This document shows positions 46,630 through 63,573 of a stretch of 64,000 nucleotides of DNA, in pieces. The translations under genes were made by a program, and so were the position numbers. The notes under the pieces were generated by a model, which saw only the letters and a list, made by a program, of their open reading frames with translations, ran no database searches and was not told the origin of the DNA. Numbering within the stretch: position 1 is the stretch's first letter; each line of letters begins with the position of its first letter. Source of the DNA: Talinum fruticosum (taxonomy: Eukaryota; Streptophyta; Magnoliopsida; Caryophyllales; Talinaceae); assembly GCA_021018815.1 (NCBI GenBank), contig JAITYX010000002.1, forward strand, positions 13,051,001 through 13,115,000, written 5' to 3'.

Positions 46630-47850
46630 GACCATGATTTAGATTTTATATTTACAGTTTAGTCCTTCTAGGATATAAAAAGACAATTGTGTCCCTTTGC
46701 TCTCCTCTCTCTCTCCTCTGTCAGGCCCTCTCTCTCCTCTCTCCCCTCCTCTCTCAACCTTTCTCCCTCTCTCTATCTCTCTCACCCATATCTTTTGGAT
46801 ATTTTTTAATAAATAATAATATTTTATTTTATTTTTAAAGTATATTATTTTTTAAACAATTTTATGCCTTTTTCTTTTAGATAAAAATTTATATTATTAG
46901 ATAAATTTTGAAAAGTTTTTTAATGAAGAAATAATTTTACATTTTACATTTTACTCTTGTTATTCATTTTTAATTATTTTAATACAATTATAAATTTCTC
47001 TTACTATAAATAAATGAATTTATTTTCGTACAAAAATCTATGTGTTTTTATCATCTAATTTTAAGTAAAATTGTAATTTTAATTCATTACTATAAAATTT
47101 AAAATTTTTAGTTTTAATTTTTTCTTATTTGAATTAAAATTATTTTGATTGAAAAAATATAAAAATATTTATTTAAATCTTAAATCTTAATTACTGAATT
47201 TAAAACATTAAATTAATAAAATTAATTATATATAGTTATCATATATAACATAAAAATTAATCACAACCGTTGATAACTGTTCATGTTTAGGTTTATTGGT
47301 TTAATATTTTAAGTTGATTAAGGTTTAAGATTTAAACAATATTTTTATATTTTTTCAGTCAAAATAATTTTAATTAAAATAAAAAACTAAAACTAAAAAT
47401 TTTAAATTTCACAATAATAAACTTAAAATTTAAATTTTATTTAAAATTAGATAATAAATAAATATATTATTTTTTTATGCGAAAAATAAATTAATTCATT
47501 TATAATAAAAGAAAAACATAATGGTATTAAAAATAAATTTTAAAATATAAAATAATTTTTATTGGAAAATATAAAATTATTTTTATTTTTATTAAAAAAT
47601 TATTTTTATTTTTATTAAAAAATAAAATATATTTAAGAAAGAAGAAGTAAGGAGAGAGAGAGAGAAAAAGAGAGCGGAGAAGAGGGAGGGAGACTGACAA
47701 AGAGGGGAGGAGAGAGAGGGGGCGACAAAGTGAAAAAAAAAAAGAAAAAGGAGGGGTATAATTGTCTTTTTAATAGTATAAGTGTAAAAAGAATTGCTAA
47801 AAGTATAATTATAAATTGAATTGGTACATAACTGTAAATTTTTCAATTTT
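46630..47850. repeat. Long inverted repeat (foldback), arms of about 580 bp
   Basis: The left arm (about 46630-47225) and the right arm (about 47275-47850) are reverse complements of each other over nearly their full length. Best matches are AATTAAAATTATTTTGAxTG with AAAAAATATAAAAATATT next to the centre, and AAAAAGACAATTxTxxCCC followed by CT-rich sequence towards the outside. The loop is only about 50 bases. The arms have diverged by substitutions and small indels. There is no coding capacity. It may be a foldback or long-TIR MITE. Confidence 0.75.
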
Positions 47851-47879
47851 TTTTTTTATAAAACATGTCGTAATTTTTT

Positions 47880-49795
47880 ATACGCGAACTATTTAATTTT
47901 TGAATTAAGACATAAATTAAAATATTACTTTAGTATTTAAATTTATACACAAAATCTATCTCGTAGCAAATTAGGCTCTAACGACGCCAGGGGAAGCGGC
48001 AGACAGAAGGAGCTGCTTCGCCCTTACCCTCATCCATCCCAGAGAGACAGAGAGAGGAGACAGAGAGAGGCTGCTTGAACCCGTAATCCTTGAGGACGCC
48101 ATTGACCTTCCGATCTCTGTTGACTGGCGGCTATCCTTAATTAACCCAATTCAACTCCAATTTTGCACCCCCTTCGTCTTACCCCCGGTTTGTGCTATTT
48201 CCATTGTTGAATTTGAATGAGTTGTCGCTTTTGTTCATTGATGTTCGTATTTCATGCCAATTGTGCACATTTTCCTTAAGTTTTTCGTTTGAACAATCGG
48301 ATTGTTTGCAATTATATAGTCCTTCTTATAGCCAGCTGGAGCCCTAATCACAAGTGAAGAATCATATAAGAATTTAGGGCATCGGTCAAAATTTACCCAG
48401 CAACTTAACTCTCAAAATTTCCCGGTTATTGGCGATACTATTATGGCATAATTTTGACCATTATTATTAATGCATGATGTATTTGCATCAGTATCACAAA
48501 TATGAGAAGTCAGAAGGGCTGTTTGTAGTTGGGGTTTTAGAGATAGTAAACAGTGCTTCATTAATGTGTTTTGTGTCTTGGTGGTTCTATGCAAGTTCAT
48601 TGACTAGGGCTTAAAGGGACACGGGTCTCCTTTTTAGCTATGGGTGTGGTTGGTGTGCTGGTACAATCAATGTGCATTCCGAGAGAAAACTGTGGCGGAT
48701 ACCTTATTGAAACTAAGTTTTCATGTTATTTAATGTAGGAATCATCTCCTCCATTATTAGTGTGTTTTCAATAAGTGTTAGATTTTATATGGAAATAAAT
48801 GTTCACGTTGAACAAATAGTATCATTTGTGAAATAGCAATGTGTTGGGTTTTTGAGTAATGGCACAAATTTGATTGCTTGATTGTATTTCCCAGCAGATA
48901 GGGTCGTTGGAAAAATGGTATATTTAGTAAGGATGTGCATGAGAGCAGTGTAGAAGTATGGAGTCATGAGGAAGATTATTATTATTTATAAAACGGTGAT
49001 TGGAGTTGTTCCTTTGCCTTGTATTGTTTGAACTGAAGCTCTTTTCCTTGCTGGTTGGTGGAAAACAAGCATGGTAGAAAGATTATTTTTAGGCTTGCAA
49101 ATCTGCATGTGTTTAGCTAATGAAAGCCGGAAAAGACCTCAAGAAGTTGAAATCTGCACCACTGTGCCATTTCCTGTTTATCTTGAACTTGACTTATCTG
49201 GGGGTCTAAGTGGCCTTTAGTTTTGCTCAATGCCCATGTGATTTCCCAACTCATTCGGAAATAAGGAATAAAGGCAACTTTCTATCTTATGATGTTTTCC
49301 TTCAATTTGCTGACGAGGACTAAAATCCTTTTAGAGACACTGACATGCCAATCAATCTCAAATATTATTATCATTTTCTGTATAATTGAGGTTTGCATCA
49401 TATGTATTCACTCAGAGACAATGGAAAACTTTAGGCATATTGCTTGTTCCTGTGTGGCTTAAAACAAGAAAGAAAGCCAACTTGTAATTCTCGGTGCAGC
49501 AACCTTCATGATTGAGCTTTTGGTTCCTTACGAAAATCATTGTAGTTTGCTGTACTATACTTAATTGACTGTTCCATGAATCTGTTTGATTTGAGGTCAC
49601 ACCGTTCATGAATTGTCTTCTGTAAGATGATAAATAGGTGCATGGCTTGTCTAACTTAAATTTTTGTGTGGGAGTTGCTCCACATATTTGAAATAAATTT
49701 ATATGAACTTCTTATCAGCAAGATCTTATCCATTGAAAATCTAATTCTTTGGTCAGGTCATAGGAAATTCTGAGTGTTCATCAGCCAAAAGCGAA
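47880..49795 (+). other. Upstream region and probable 5' UTR exon/intron of the bHLH gene
   Basis: A GC-richer segment at about 47980-48186, with no ATG in it, ends in CCCCG|GTTTGTG and could be the non-coding first exon. The intron would then end at the TTTGGTCAG|GTCATAGG acceptor (49757). ORFs in between have no features. This model is an inference. Confidence 0.45.
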
Positions 49796-52037
49796 ATGGA
49801 CTCCGAGGATCCTAGTACTGCAAGAAAACTTCAGAAGGCTGGTCGCGAGAAGCTACGAAGAGATCGGTTGAATGAGCAATTCATTGAGTTAGGGAACACA
49901 CTTGGTAAATATATTTGCTAAGAGTCTTTATCTAAATTTTCTTTTCTGCTTAGTTCTTATCAAACCATGGATACGTTTATTGACAACCACCACTACCAAC
50001 CTGTTGTGGATTCCGCTAATGCAGAGTCTGGACTTATCAATCTGGCTGCTGGTGGGTTATAGAGAAGTTAAGGTGTCCTCGGTCTTTATCCTGAGAGGTC
50101 AAGACTAACAGTCTGCAAATAGGCTATTTCCTGTTGACTACTAGAGATCCGATGAAAGAAAACAAAAGGCTATTAACTGCTCGAAAATTTATTAGGCTGT
50201 TTGTTTTTTCCCTTATTGGTTCTACTCATAGAGTGTTGAGAAACTCATCATATGTGCCTCCTCTCGCATTGTTCTTGTTGCTTTATGTGATGCAATTATT
50301 TAGAGACTCTTTCCTAATCTTTTTGAAGAATAAGACAGGATGCACTACAGTTTTGTGTAATGAATGCTTCTTAGGTCAAGTCCATGCAAATCCTCTGTAG
50401 GTACATGAGAGAGAAAGATCAGAAAGCCGCTGAAAGAGACATACTGTATTTCAGTAGGTTTCATAAAACAGTGGAATATCTATAACTCTGTCAGGAGACG
50501 GCTCTAACTATGTTTAGCAATGCTGAAGGGATAGAATCATGTAATTGGGCATAGGCAAACTTGTTCTATGACTCATGTAGTCAACTGGAGGCCTCATGGT
50601 GGTGGATGGTGCAGACATTTCGAGCGTTGAACCAGTAGGGTGAGAAGACAGGGGAAGTTGGAAGTTGGAACCTCAATGACTTGGTGTTGCTATTCAAACA
50701 CGAGTCTAGACAATAGTTATGTGAAATTTAACTTGTCTTGCTTTCTCTGCTGGCAATGGATTTGCTTTCCTTGAAAAAAAGTAGAAGAGAAGAAAAATTA
50801 AAGAGGGAGTAGATCGGTCCTTTGTTGCAACTACTCCGCTTTCCGTTCAAGTTTCTTTACTTTGCTAGTATCTGAATCTTCATGTACTCAAACTTATGTG
50901 CTGGTGTCACTAATAATTTATCCGTCACTATGATGCTCAATATTCCTTTGAAATCAGTAGCCTATGTCTACAATCTCAATGTTTTCACTGTTCATTCTCA
51001 AACATGGAACTCCAAAATAATTGAGTCCCAACTCAATACTAAATATTCAGTTTGATGCTCCCGATTTATTAGTGGATGCTGATGCTGGAATGCAGATGGT
51101 GATCGACCAAAGAACGACAAAGCAACCATACTAACTGATACAATACAGTTGCTCAGAGATTTGACTGCTGAAGTCGACAAACTTAAAGCTGAACATGCTG
51201 CGCTGAATGAAGAATCTCGTGAGGTGGTCTTAGTTTCTGTTAACACAATGTATTCGTTATTGACCAAAACGAAAGCATCTTCTGACCTCCTGTTTCTTTC
51301 AGTTAACGCAGGAGAAGAATGATCTCAGGGAAGAGAAGGGAGCCTTAAAATCAGAAGTTGAAAGGCTTAATGCACAATGTCAACAGAGACTTGGTTCTAC
51401 TTTACCATGGGTTGCTGTGGATCATTCAGTTCCACATCCACTCTCGTATCCATATCCAGTACCATTTCACGTCCCTTCTGCACCAATCCCTATGCATCCA
51501 TCCATGCAGCCATATCCTTTCTTTGGAACCCCAAATGCTGGAATCTTCCCAAACCCTTGTTCTACATTTGTTCCGTATATGACCCCTACTGCTCCTGCTG
51601 GGCATCAGTCCTCCCAATTAGTATCTCTCTCTTTGCAGCCTGCAGGCAAAGGCCAAGTTTCAGACAGACACAACCCAGGAAGTTTGTCGGAACAAGGAAG
51701 GGACAAGCAAACTGATAAAAATAAAGATTCAAATACTGTTGCAACTAACCTTGAGCTGAAAACACCAGGGTCTACCACTGATGAGGTGTCTACTACTACT
51801 ACTGACAGCAGTCCCTCTTATCTATTTGTTGGTTCTCACTGTTTCTGTATAAGTCGACATGTTTACTGAATTTTACATGATCTGCAGGACACATCATCAG
51901 GGGAAAAGAAATCTAGGAAACTGCTGGAGAAGAAAAGCATTGGAGCAGAATCGAGTTCCTCTAGGTGTTCTTCGTCTCCTAGTATACAGGAGAGCTCATC
52001 AAATAGCATAGTTGGCGGTGGCAATGCTGATGATTGA
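49796..52037 (+). CDS. bHLH transcription factor, bHLH121 (URI)-like, subgroup IVb
   Basis: In Arabidopsis bHLH121 acts high in the iron-deficiency response, working with subgroup IVc bHLH proteins in the nucleus. Four coding exons read in phase: 49796-49904, 51096-51223, 51303-51785, 51888-52037 (870 bases, 289 residues). The basic region is GREKLRRDRLNEQFIELGNT with Glu and Arg at the E-box contact positions, and DGDRPKNDKATILTDTIQLL begins the loop and second helix. A leucine-zipper-like coiled coil follows (EVDKLKAEHAALNEESRELT). The C-terminal half has PWVAVDHSVPHP, a Pro/Tyr-rich stretch, VATNLELKTPGSTTDED and a Ser-rich tail ending SSNSIVGGGNADD, all as in bHLH121. The first intron, inside the HLH region, is 1.2 kb. 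Confidence 0.93.
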
Positions 52038-52379
52038 TTGATAGGTGAAGAAAGCGTAAATGCCTTGGCAACTGTTAATCCTCTATACGAGGAGTTCCGC
52101 TTTTGACATGTATCTTCCTCTGCCTATGTCCGAGGCCACCAGCTCAGTGACATTAATATGTCAAGGCAACTAACACTGGCACACAAACTTGGTTTTAGAA
52201 TTTCATTCATGTATGATTCTTTCTATTCGTTTCTTGGATTTAGCCCTCTTGTTTATGTATTTGCAACGCTAGTTACATATCCTATCACACAAATGCCTAT
52301 ATTAGCGGATTTTAGTAGGCCAAATTTGTTACTCTTTTATACTTATCCCCTGATTTTCACTGTTTTTACCTTCAGGGAT

Positions 52380-53500
52380 TAATAATCTAAAAAGAATTAA
52401 TTCATGAGATGAAGCTTTATATTAATTTTTTAAAAATCATTAATAAGTTCAAAAGAGCTAAAAGAAAACGATGCAGTAAGTTGATGGTAAACATAAATAA
52501 TTTCCTATGGGTTAACATTTATCCTAAAAATGATGCCGAAATCACCGGATTTATAATATGAGCTAATAGTTCACTCACAAAAGAAACAAAATTGTCTAAT
52601 TTTGTATGTTGACAAACATCCCGAGTTTAACAATCTACATAAACAAGCAAAAACATCCCATCTAAAATACCACCACAAAGTCATTTTCCACAACAAGCAA
52701 AATTATCCCATCTAAAATACCACCACGAAATCATCTTCCACCATATATGCAACCAAACAGTAAGTAACAAAACTACTTCGCTTCTAAAAACTAAGCTTCA
52801 GTGTGAAATTCGACTTCAATGTCTATCAACTTAATCGTAGAGTGATGTCTAATCCTTTTTACTGCTTCTCATAAACAATGTTTGACTCATGAATTTTCTT
52901 TTATTAATTTCACGAAAAAGATTCATCAGAAATAAAAATCCAAGTATCCTTTTAATATATCTTCACCTTTTTTTTTTTTTTTTTTGAGAATTATCAATGA
53001 TTAAAAAAAAAAAGAGAAAGTGGCCGAATAAGATTCACAAATCCAAGTGTATGGTTGAAGATGAAGGTTCACCACAGGCTCAAAAAGCTTAAGATAGTAG
53101 ATACCCATCCATATTACTGTCCACGTGGCAGCCTAGACGAAGCCCACTGTATTATCCAGCCCAAAAGCTCCGTCAGGCCTTTCCCGTGTAACGGTCGTAT
53201 TGGATGCTCGTACGTGGTCACTGACGATGACCACACCAACCGCAATTCGCAGATAAGTTTCCCTGTGGAGGTAGTCACAGAAACCAGAAGCGCGTGGACC
53301 ACACAGTCCACTTACAGGCCGCTTTTTGTAGAGCGTGTATACCATCGCTGGAATTTATCCCGACGTTCGTTTCCCTTTGGTAGGTATCAGCGATTTACTT
53401 CTTCGACCAGAAACAAAAATCCCTAAAACTTCTCTCTCATCACTCAGCAGCGGCAAGCAGTATCAGTGAAGCAGAGAGAGGAGAGAGAGAAGGTTGAGCA
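52380..53500. other. Spacer between the bHLH gene and triose-phosphate isomerase
   Basis: It contains the bHLH 3' end and the isomerase promoter. A 50-bp unit (CAAGCAAAAxxATCCCATCT...) is present twice at 52646-52745. An 18-base poly-T run lies at 52968-52985. The last 400 bases are GC-richer. An ORF at 53055-53426 within the promoter region shows no known domain. Confidence 0.5.
52646..52745. repeat. Tandem duplication of a 50-bp unit
   Basis: CCCATCTAAAATACCACCAC occurs at 52656 and 52706 with matching flanks on both sides, giving two adjacent copies with few differences. Confidence 0.85.
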
Positions 53501-58472
<4,972 letters not shown>

Positions 58473-58821
58473 TCATTGTGGTGAGTTTGGCACTAATGAC
58501 AAATAAGAGGTTCTCACGGCTTGTTTCGTCCATACTATGCGCATTACCTTTTGACCATGTTACTGTATTTTGAGGCTACATGCAAGTGTTCTGACTTGCT
58601 TAAATTTAAGAATAACGGATGTTATGTATCTTGTAGTAGGAATTTTGGCCAAAAATGATGTGTAACATGTACCATGTATTTTTGTTAAAGAAAGCTTATA
58701 TGATATGAAGCACTTCAAGTTTTTCCATTTTTATGCTTGAGTTTGTATGAAGCCTAAATATCTAGAGTGCAGGTGAAAGTTTGCTCGGTGTGAAAGACAA
58801 GTCCAAGTGGGGATTGAAATT
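58473..58821 (+). other. Downstream flank of triose-phosphate isomerase
   Basis: This probably includes the 3' UTR. AATAAAA-like signals are weak. No gene is seen. Confidence 0.4.
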
Positions 58822-60390
58822 ATTTTTTTTAATCAACAACGGGGAGGGGTGCTAGATTGATTGATTCACATAAGAATACATATCCTTCGTTGCCAGCTCA
58901 CATATTTAAATCGACACTACTTCCTCCCATATCCTTTCGTCAAAAGAGATAGGTTGGAAGTGAGCAATAGCATGAGTAACTGAGTTGCAACCCCTATGCA
59001 CAAACGACCAAGAAATAAAACTGAAAGAAGCACTCAAAGACAGGATATCGAAATAAAAAAACCTAGAACTGTATTTGGACAAATTTGTTTTTGAATTTTG
59101 AGAATTAAAGCCTGGTTGTCTCCTTCCACGACGAGACGATGGTAGCCGCGGGCTGCTGCTTGGTTGAGAGCAAAAAGACACGCTTGAGCTTCTTCCAGTT
59201 CAGCCCCGTGGAAAGTCCGATGCTCGCTCCACTCCAGCAAGTACAATCTCACCAGCATTGTCCCGAAGAATGAATCCATGACCACCGTTCCTCGGACCTA
59301 CTTGATCTCGCATCAAAGTTAAGCTTGAAGGTGCCCGGATTTGGTGGATGCCACAGGAGTGCCCACTCGGGATTCGCGAATGGCTCCATCTTCTCTTGCA
59401 TGCTCGCGGAAATTAAACACAAACATTTCAGCTCTCCGAGCCAGGTTTGAACGAGGGCCATCCTCGCAAACCAAAAATAAAACGGTTCCTGGAATTCCAA
59501 CACTCCTACATAATAGCCGAGTAAACACCCAAACGATCGGGGAAAATCGCTCCGAAGCCCAAAGGAAAGCCTCCATGGCGGACGGATGGTTGCCACTCCA
59601 CAAGTCGTCCTCAAAATCACTGCCCATCCAAATATCCACAGCAAGAGGGCACAAGAAGAGAGAGTGAATGTCGATTCTTCCACAGCCCCACAGATAGCAC
59701 AATTCATGGTAAAACCTTGAATACGACGAGCCAAGTTTTGTCGAGTTGCTAGAGCGCCATTACCCATCTTCCAGCCAAACAACTTTATCCGGGGGCACCT
59801 TTAACTTCCATAACAGTTTCCAATTGTGTTTGACCCTGCCTATGCTGGATGAAGCTTGAGTGGTTTTGCCCTCGTTGAGCGAGGTAGTAAGCGATTTGAC
59901 CGAGAAGGTTCCAGTCGGTGTATAATGCCAAATGAGCTTGTCGTTCGGCCATGTCACACATAACAGAATTTGGAGGATCAGTTCAGCGTCGCACTCAAGG
60001 AAGGTACTGCGAACAACATCCTCACGCCACCGACCAGCATTTATCGGATCAGCCACCATAAGACCCCGATTCACGTCATTTGGAGCACTAATCGGCTTGA
60101 ACGTGTGTAATCGGGGTAACCAACGAGATGACCAAACAGAAACCGATTCTCCATTACCAATAATCCATCGAGTGCCTTGACTAATGAGGGTACGTGCTCC
60201 CCAAAGACTTCGCCAGGTGAAGCTAGGTTTTGTACCAAACGGCGCCTCCAACACATCACAGTTGGGGAAGTAGCGAGATTTGAGGAGGCGGAAAACCAAA
60301 GAAGTATCGTCTTGGACAAGCCTCTACACTTGCTTAGCAAGCATAGCATCATTAAAAGCCGTTAGATCACGGAAGACCGACTTTCTCGGT
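58822..60390 (-). pseudogene. Dead 3' half of a LINE (end of reverse transcriptase, zinc-binding domain, RNase H)
   Basis: Minus-strand translation in several frames gives, in order, LTAFNDAMLAKQ and VFRLLKSRYFPNC (end of the reverse transcriptase), TWRSLWGARTLISQGTRWII (the zf-RVT region), NGALATRQNLARRIQGF with CAICG and CPLAVDIW, then TFKLNFDA and EEAQACLFALNQAAARG with VVEGD (RNase H). It ends with SVTHAIAHFQPIS. The frame changes several times and a stop interrupts KQV*RLVQ, so it is inactive. A T run (58823-58830) marks the poly(A) tail. The element is 5'-truncated near 60390. I found no target duplication. Confidence 0.85.
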
Positions 60391-60436
60391 ATACGTCAAC
60401 TAGTATATCAATCATGTTGAATTCCGTTAGATTTAC

Positions 60437-60930
60437 ATTAGACCTGGCAAAATTGACCCAAACCGAACTAACATCCGAAACAGTTGAACCGATTTTGACC
60501 TGAAAACCGAAATGAACCGAACCAAAAACTAATAAACTCGATTTTGACCTGAACCAAAATCGAATCGACCCGAAATATGATTGACCTTATTACGAACCGA
60601 ACCGAAAATAACCCGAACCGAATCAGATCCGAATCAATTTAACCCGAATAAAAGTGACCCAACCTACATTTTTTTATTGGGTCTCTTAAGATGGACTTTT
60701 GTGCCTATAATGGTACAATTTTTTTGGTGGGTACAATTTTAAATCGATTTTGACCCAAAAAGTGACCCCATTACGACGTAAAGTTGACCGGATCCAAAAT
60801 TAACCCAAATCGAACTCGAATGAGATTGACTTGAAGTTGAACCGAACTGAAGTTGACCCGAAACCGAACCGGACCCGAACGAAATAGACTCGAAGTTTAC
60901 CGGAACCGAAGTCACCCGAACCGGATGACC
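60437..60930. repeat. Degenerate ACCGAA/GACCCGA-rich repeat block
   Basis: Irregular repeats of the type GACCCGAACCGAA fill about 490 bases, interrupted near 60660-60740. The left end reads TTAGACCTGGCAAAATTGAC, and the right end, reversed, reads CCGGCAATCGGGTCATCC, so the CxGGCAA motif is inverted at the two ends. That could be a MITE, but the match is short and no target duplication is seen. Confidence 0.45.
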
Positions 60931-60959
60931 CGATTGCCGGATATATGCTCTCTCATCCC

Positions 60960-61476
60960 CACCCCGACCTGCACAGTCTTCCCCCTAAAAAGGAAAAATA
61001 ATTAATCTCCCTTTAAAGATAACTATACTATTTTCAAGTTGAAGTTGAATATTTATATCACCATTTATTTGAAAAATCTAAAGAGGTAGATGAATTTGTA
61101 GACATGCCAAATATATATCAGTCTAGCGTATAACAAGTGACTAGTTTGAAAGACAATTGAGCCAAAAAAACAACATAATACAAGTTAAAGGAAAGAATAT
61201 ACCACCACTTTCTTACATTAGAATTTAAATAGTTTATAGAGCTTACAATCTTTGTGTTTCATTCAGTTAAAAAAAAAAATTATTATTAACCTGCTTACAT
61301 TCGGCCCACTTAATAATTAAAACAAGACATTTACCTATTCGGTACCCTCAAATCTTGAGCAACCCATTAAAACCCTGGGTTAACTTTCCTGTTCTCCTAC
61401 TGCTATTATCAGATTGGAGCATCAGCTTCTCTCGCTCACCGTTACCGGCGACTCCCTGAATCTTCCATAAGCAAAG
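60960..61476. other. Upstream region of the ribosomal protein bL17 gene
   Basis: AT-rich to about 61320, then less biased over the last 150 bases before the ATG (61477). No gene is seen. Confidence 0.4.
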
Positions 61477-63573
61477 ATGACCAAGTTCAGGAAGCTCAAT
61501 CGACCTACGGGTCACCGTATGTCTATGCTCAGGTCTGATGTCTTCTCCCCATTTTCTCTCTCCTCAGTCTCGACCCCGCACCCAACCCCAACGCAAAATA
61601 AAGAATTAAAAATTTAATTTGCTGAATTTTTTGGGGTTATGATTCTGTTTCTGGGTTTAGAACAATGGTCTCCCAGTTGGTGAAACACGAGCGGATTGAG
61701 ACCACTGTCGCCAAGGTAATTTTCTCCTTGCTTCCCTCTTTATTTATTGTTAGGGTTTAAGACCCAGGGTTTTAGCTGCTCCCCGTTATTTTATTGTTGG
61801 GTATTTCATTTTCGGTTTTGAAGAATCATTTTTCAAGTTCGACTTTGTATTGGCAGGCGAAAGAGGTTCGAAGATTAGCTGATAATATGGTTCAGCTTGG
61901 TAAAGATGTAAGTTTTCCATCTGACCTCTCATCGTTTTCAATTTTGGTTTATTTCCAAGTTATCATAATTCAGAACTAAATCAACCACAGGCATTTACAA
62001 TTCATTCCAACCCAAGAAAAACCCTACAATTTAAGGGTTTTGTAGTGGAAGCAGCTTCGTCACTTATTAGGATTTAGGCTACTCAACGATACTGTAATCC
62101 TTCCTATATCCCGCGTGCAGCAGAGCCCACAGTTGGTTCTGTTCTATGTTAGTCCCAATGGGTTAATGATAGAAAGGGACATGGATTTCAAAGTTTTCAG
62201 AGAGATGCAATTCAAATATAATGCTTTGCAATCGAGATACCATTGACTTATTGGTCCATATTTTAATTATTGTCATAATGAACAGGGATGCACCCTGTTT
62301 GTATCCTTTGAGGGGTCATCTTTATCTAATTTTTAGACATATTGTAGCCAGAAAGTCACATTTTCTATTGAATTTCCATGGAATTTGGTCGGTATTTAAA
62401 AGGAACCGGGCCTTAGGATTTACAACATTGGGTTTGATTACTATCCACTTTTATATCATCGGGAACTGGGTGAAGGTTCTATATGAGCTATTGATAACTT
62501 TATATCCTGGGCATTCATGAACTGAAACTCATGACATTGTTCAAAACTCCTATGAAGTTCCCAGCTTCCTAAAATACCAAGTATGGTGTGTGTGTGCATG
62601 CATTGACTCTCTCCTTTTTGTTATACCTATTTCTTTTGTCATGAAGTAATCTTTGTACTGCATAGTGTCTATTGGCTTGGTGATGGTGTGGAACTATGGA
62701 TTGCCTTCACGGAGCACAGTATTGAAATTTCATAGTCCCTCCCTCACGCCTTAAAGTATGCTCGTACATTGTGGTGAACAACCATATTAAGCTCAAACAA
62801 TTTGGCATGAGAGGGACACATGCAAGGCAGGTGTAGACTTTAGAGGAGGCAAGGAGTTTGATTAGGAGGGGATGGGTATTATTATCTTAAGCATCTACTG
62901 GTGATGGCTAGTTATTTATAATCCTCCATTTCCTCATTTCATTTTAATTTAAGAAGGGTGGGCTGGTGGGGAGCTATTACGTCGGTAGTTACATGGCCTA
63001 GTTGTTGCTACTGATGGTTCTCCAAGACCCCACTGTGTTGTGAAGATTGTTTATCATGGATTTGAAAATGTAAAAGAATATGACAAGCGTCAACTACTTT
63101 ACATTGTGTGGCGCGTGACCATCGAGACTTGTTAGAAGACAATTGCTGATTTGTCCATGTGTGCACCAGTGTGATGGAATTTAGTGATGGGAAGATTTAA
63201 GCCAAGGCTTTCAATAGCTCGGCATGTTGAAGTGCTAAATTATTTTAGATTTATTAACTAACAAGTTCATTCTCTTGTGCAACTTCAGGGTTCGCTTTGT
63301 GCTGCCAGACGTGCTGCTGCTTTTGTAAGAGGCGATGCTGTCATTCATAAATTGTTTACTGAGTTAGCATATCGATATCAGTAAATCTCAGACCTTCCCT
63401 GCTTTTATATTTATGTTTCTAGCTTCTATTATTTGTAAGACTAGAGTTTATCGGGCACTGTTTTACTGTTGCATGGGATGGAAATCATGTTACAGAAACA
63501 GAGCTGGTGGTTACACAAGAATGCTGAGGTCGCGAATTCGAGTTGGTGATGCGGCCCCGATGGCCTATATTGA
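61477..63573 (+). CDS. Mitochondrial large-subunit ribosomal protein bL17 (partial, cut by window end)
   Basis: bL17 sits near the peptide exit tunnel of bacterial-type ribosomes. Five exons read in phase: 61477-61532, 61661-61715, 61857-61907, 63289-63380, 63496-63573. Together they code for 110 residues plus two bases: MTKFRKLNRPTGHRMSMLRT, MVSQLVKHERIETTVAKAKE, VRRLADNMVQLGKDGS, ARRAAAFVRGDAVIHKLFTE and NRAGGYTRMLRSRIRVGDAA. This matches plant mitochondrial L17, which lacks a long presequence. The last seen exon stops at a donor, ATTGA|GTAAG; the family continues with Phe-Ile-Asp and a basic tail. No acceptor in the remaining 427 bases gives that, so the gene runs off the window. Confidence 0.93.

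Noticed and set aside
53055..53426. 123-codon ORF upstream of triose-phosphate isomerase
   Set aside because: It has no domain and covers the likely promoter; both strands are open here because of GC content.
59341..59667. 108-codon plus-strand ORF in the LINE remnant
   Set aside because: It is the antisense of the zinc-binding/RNase H region.
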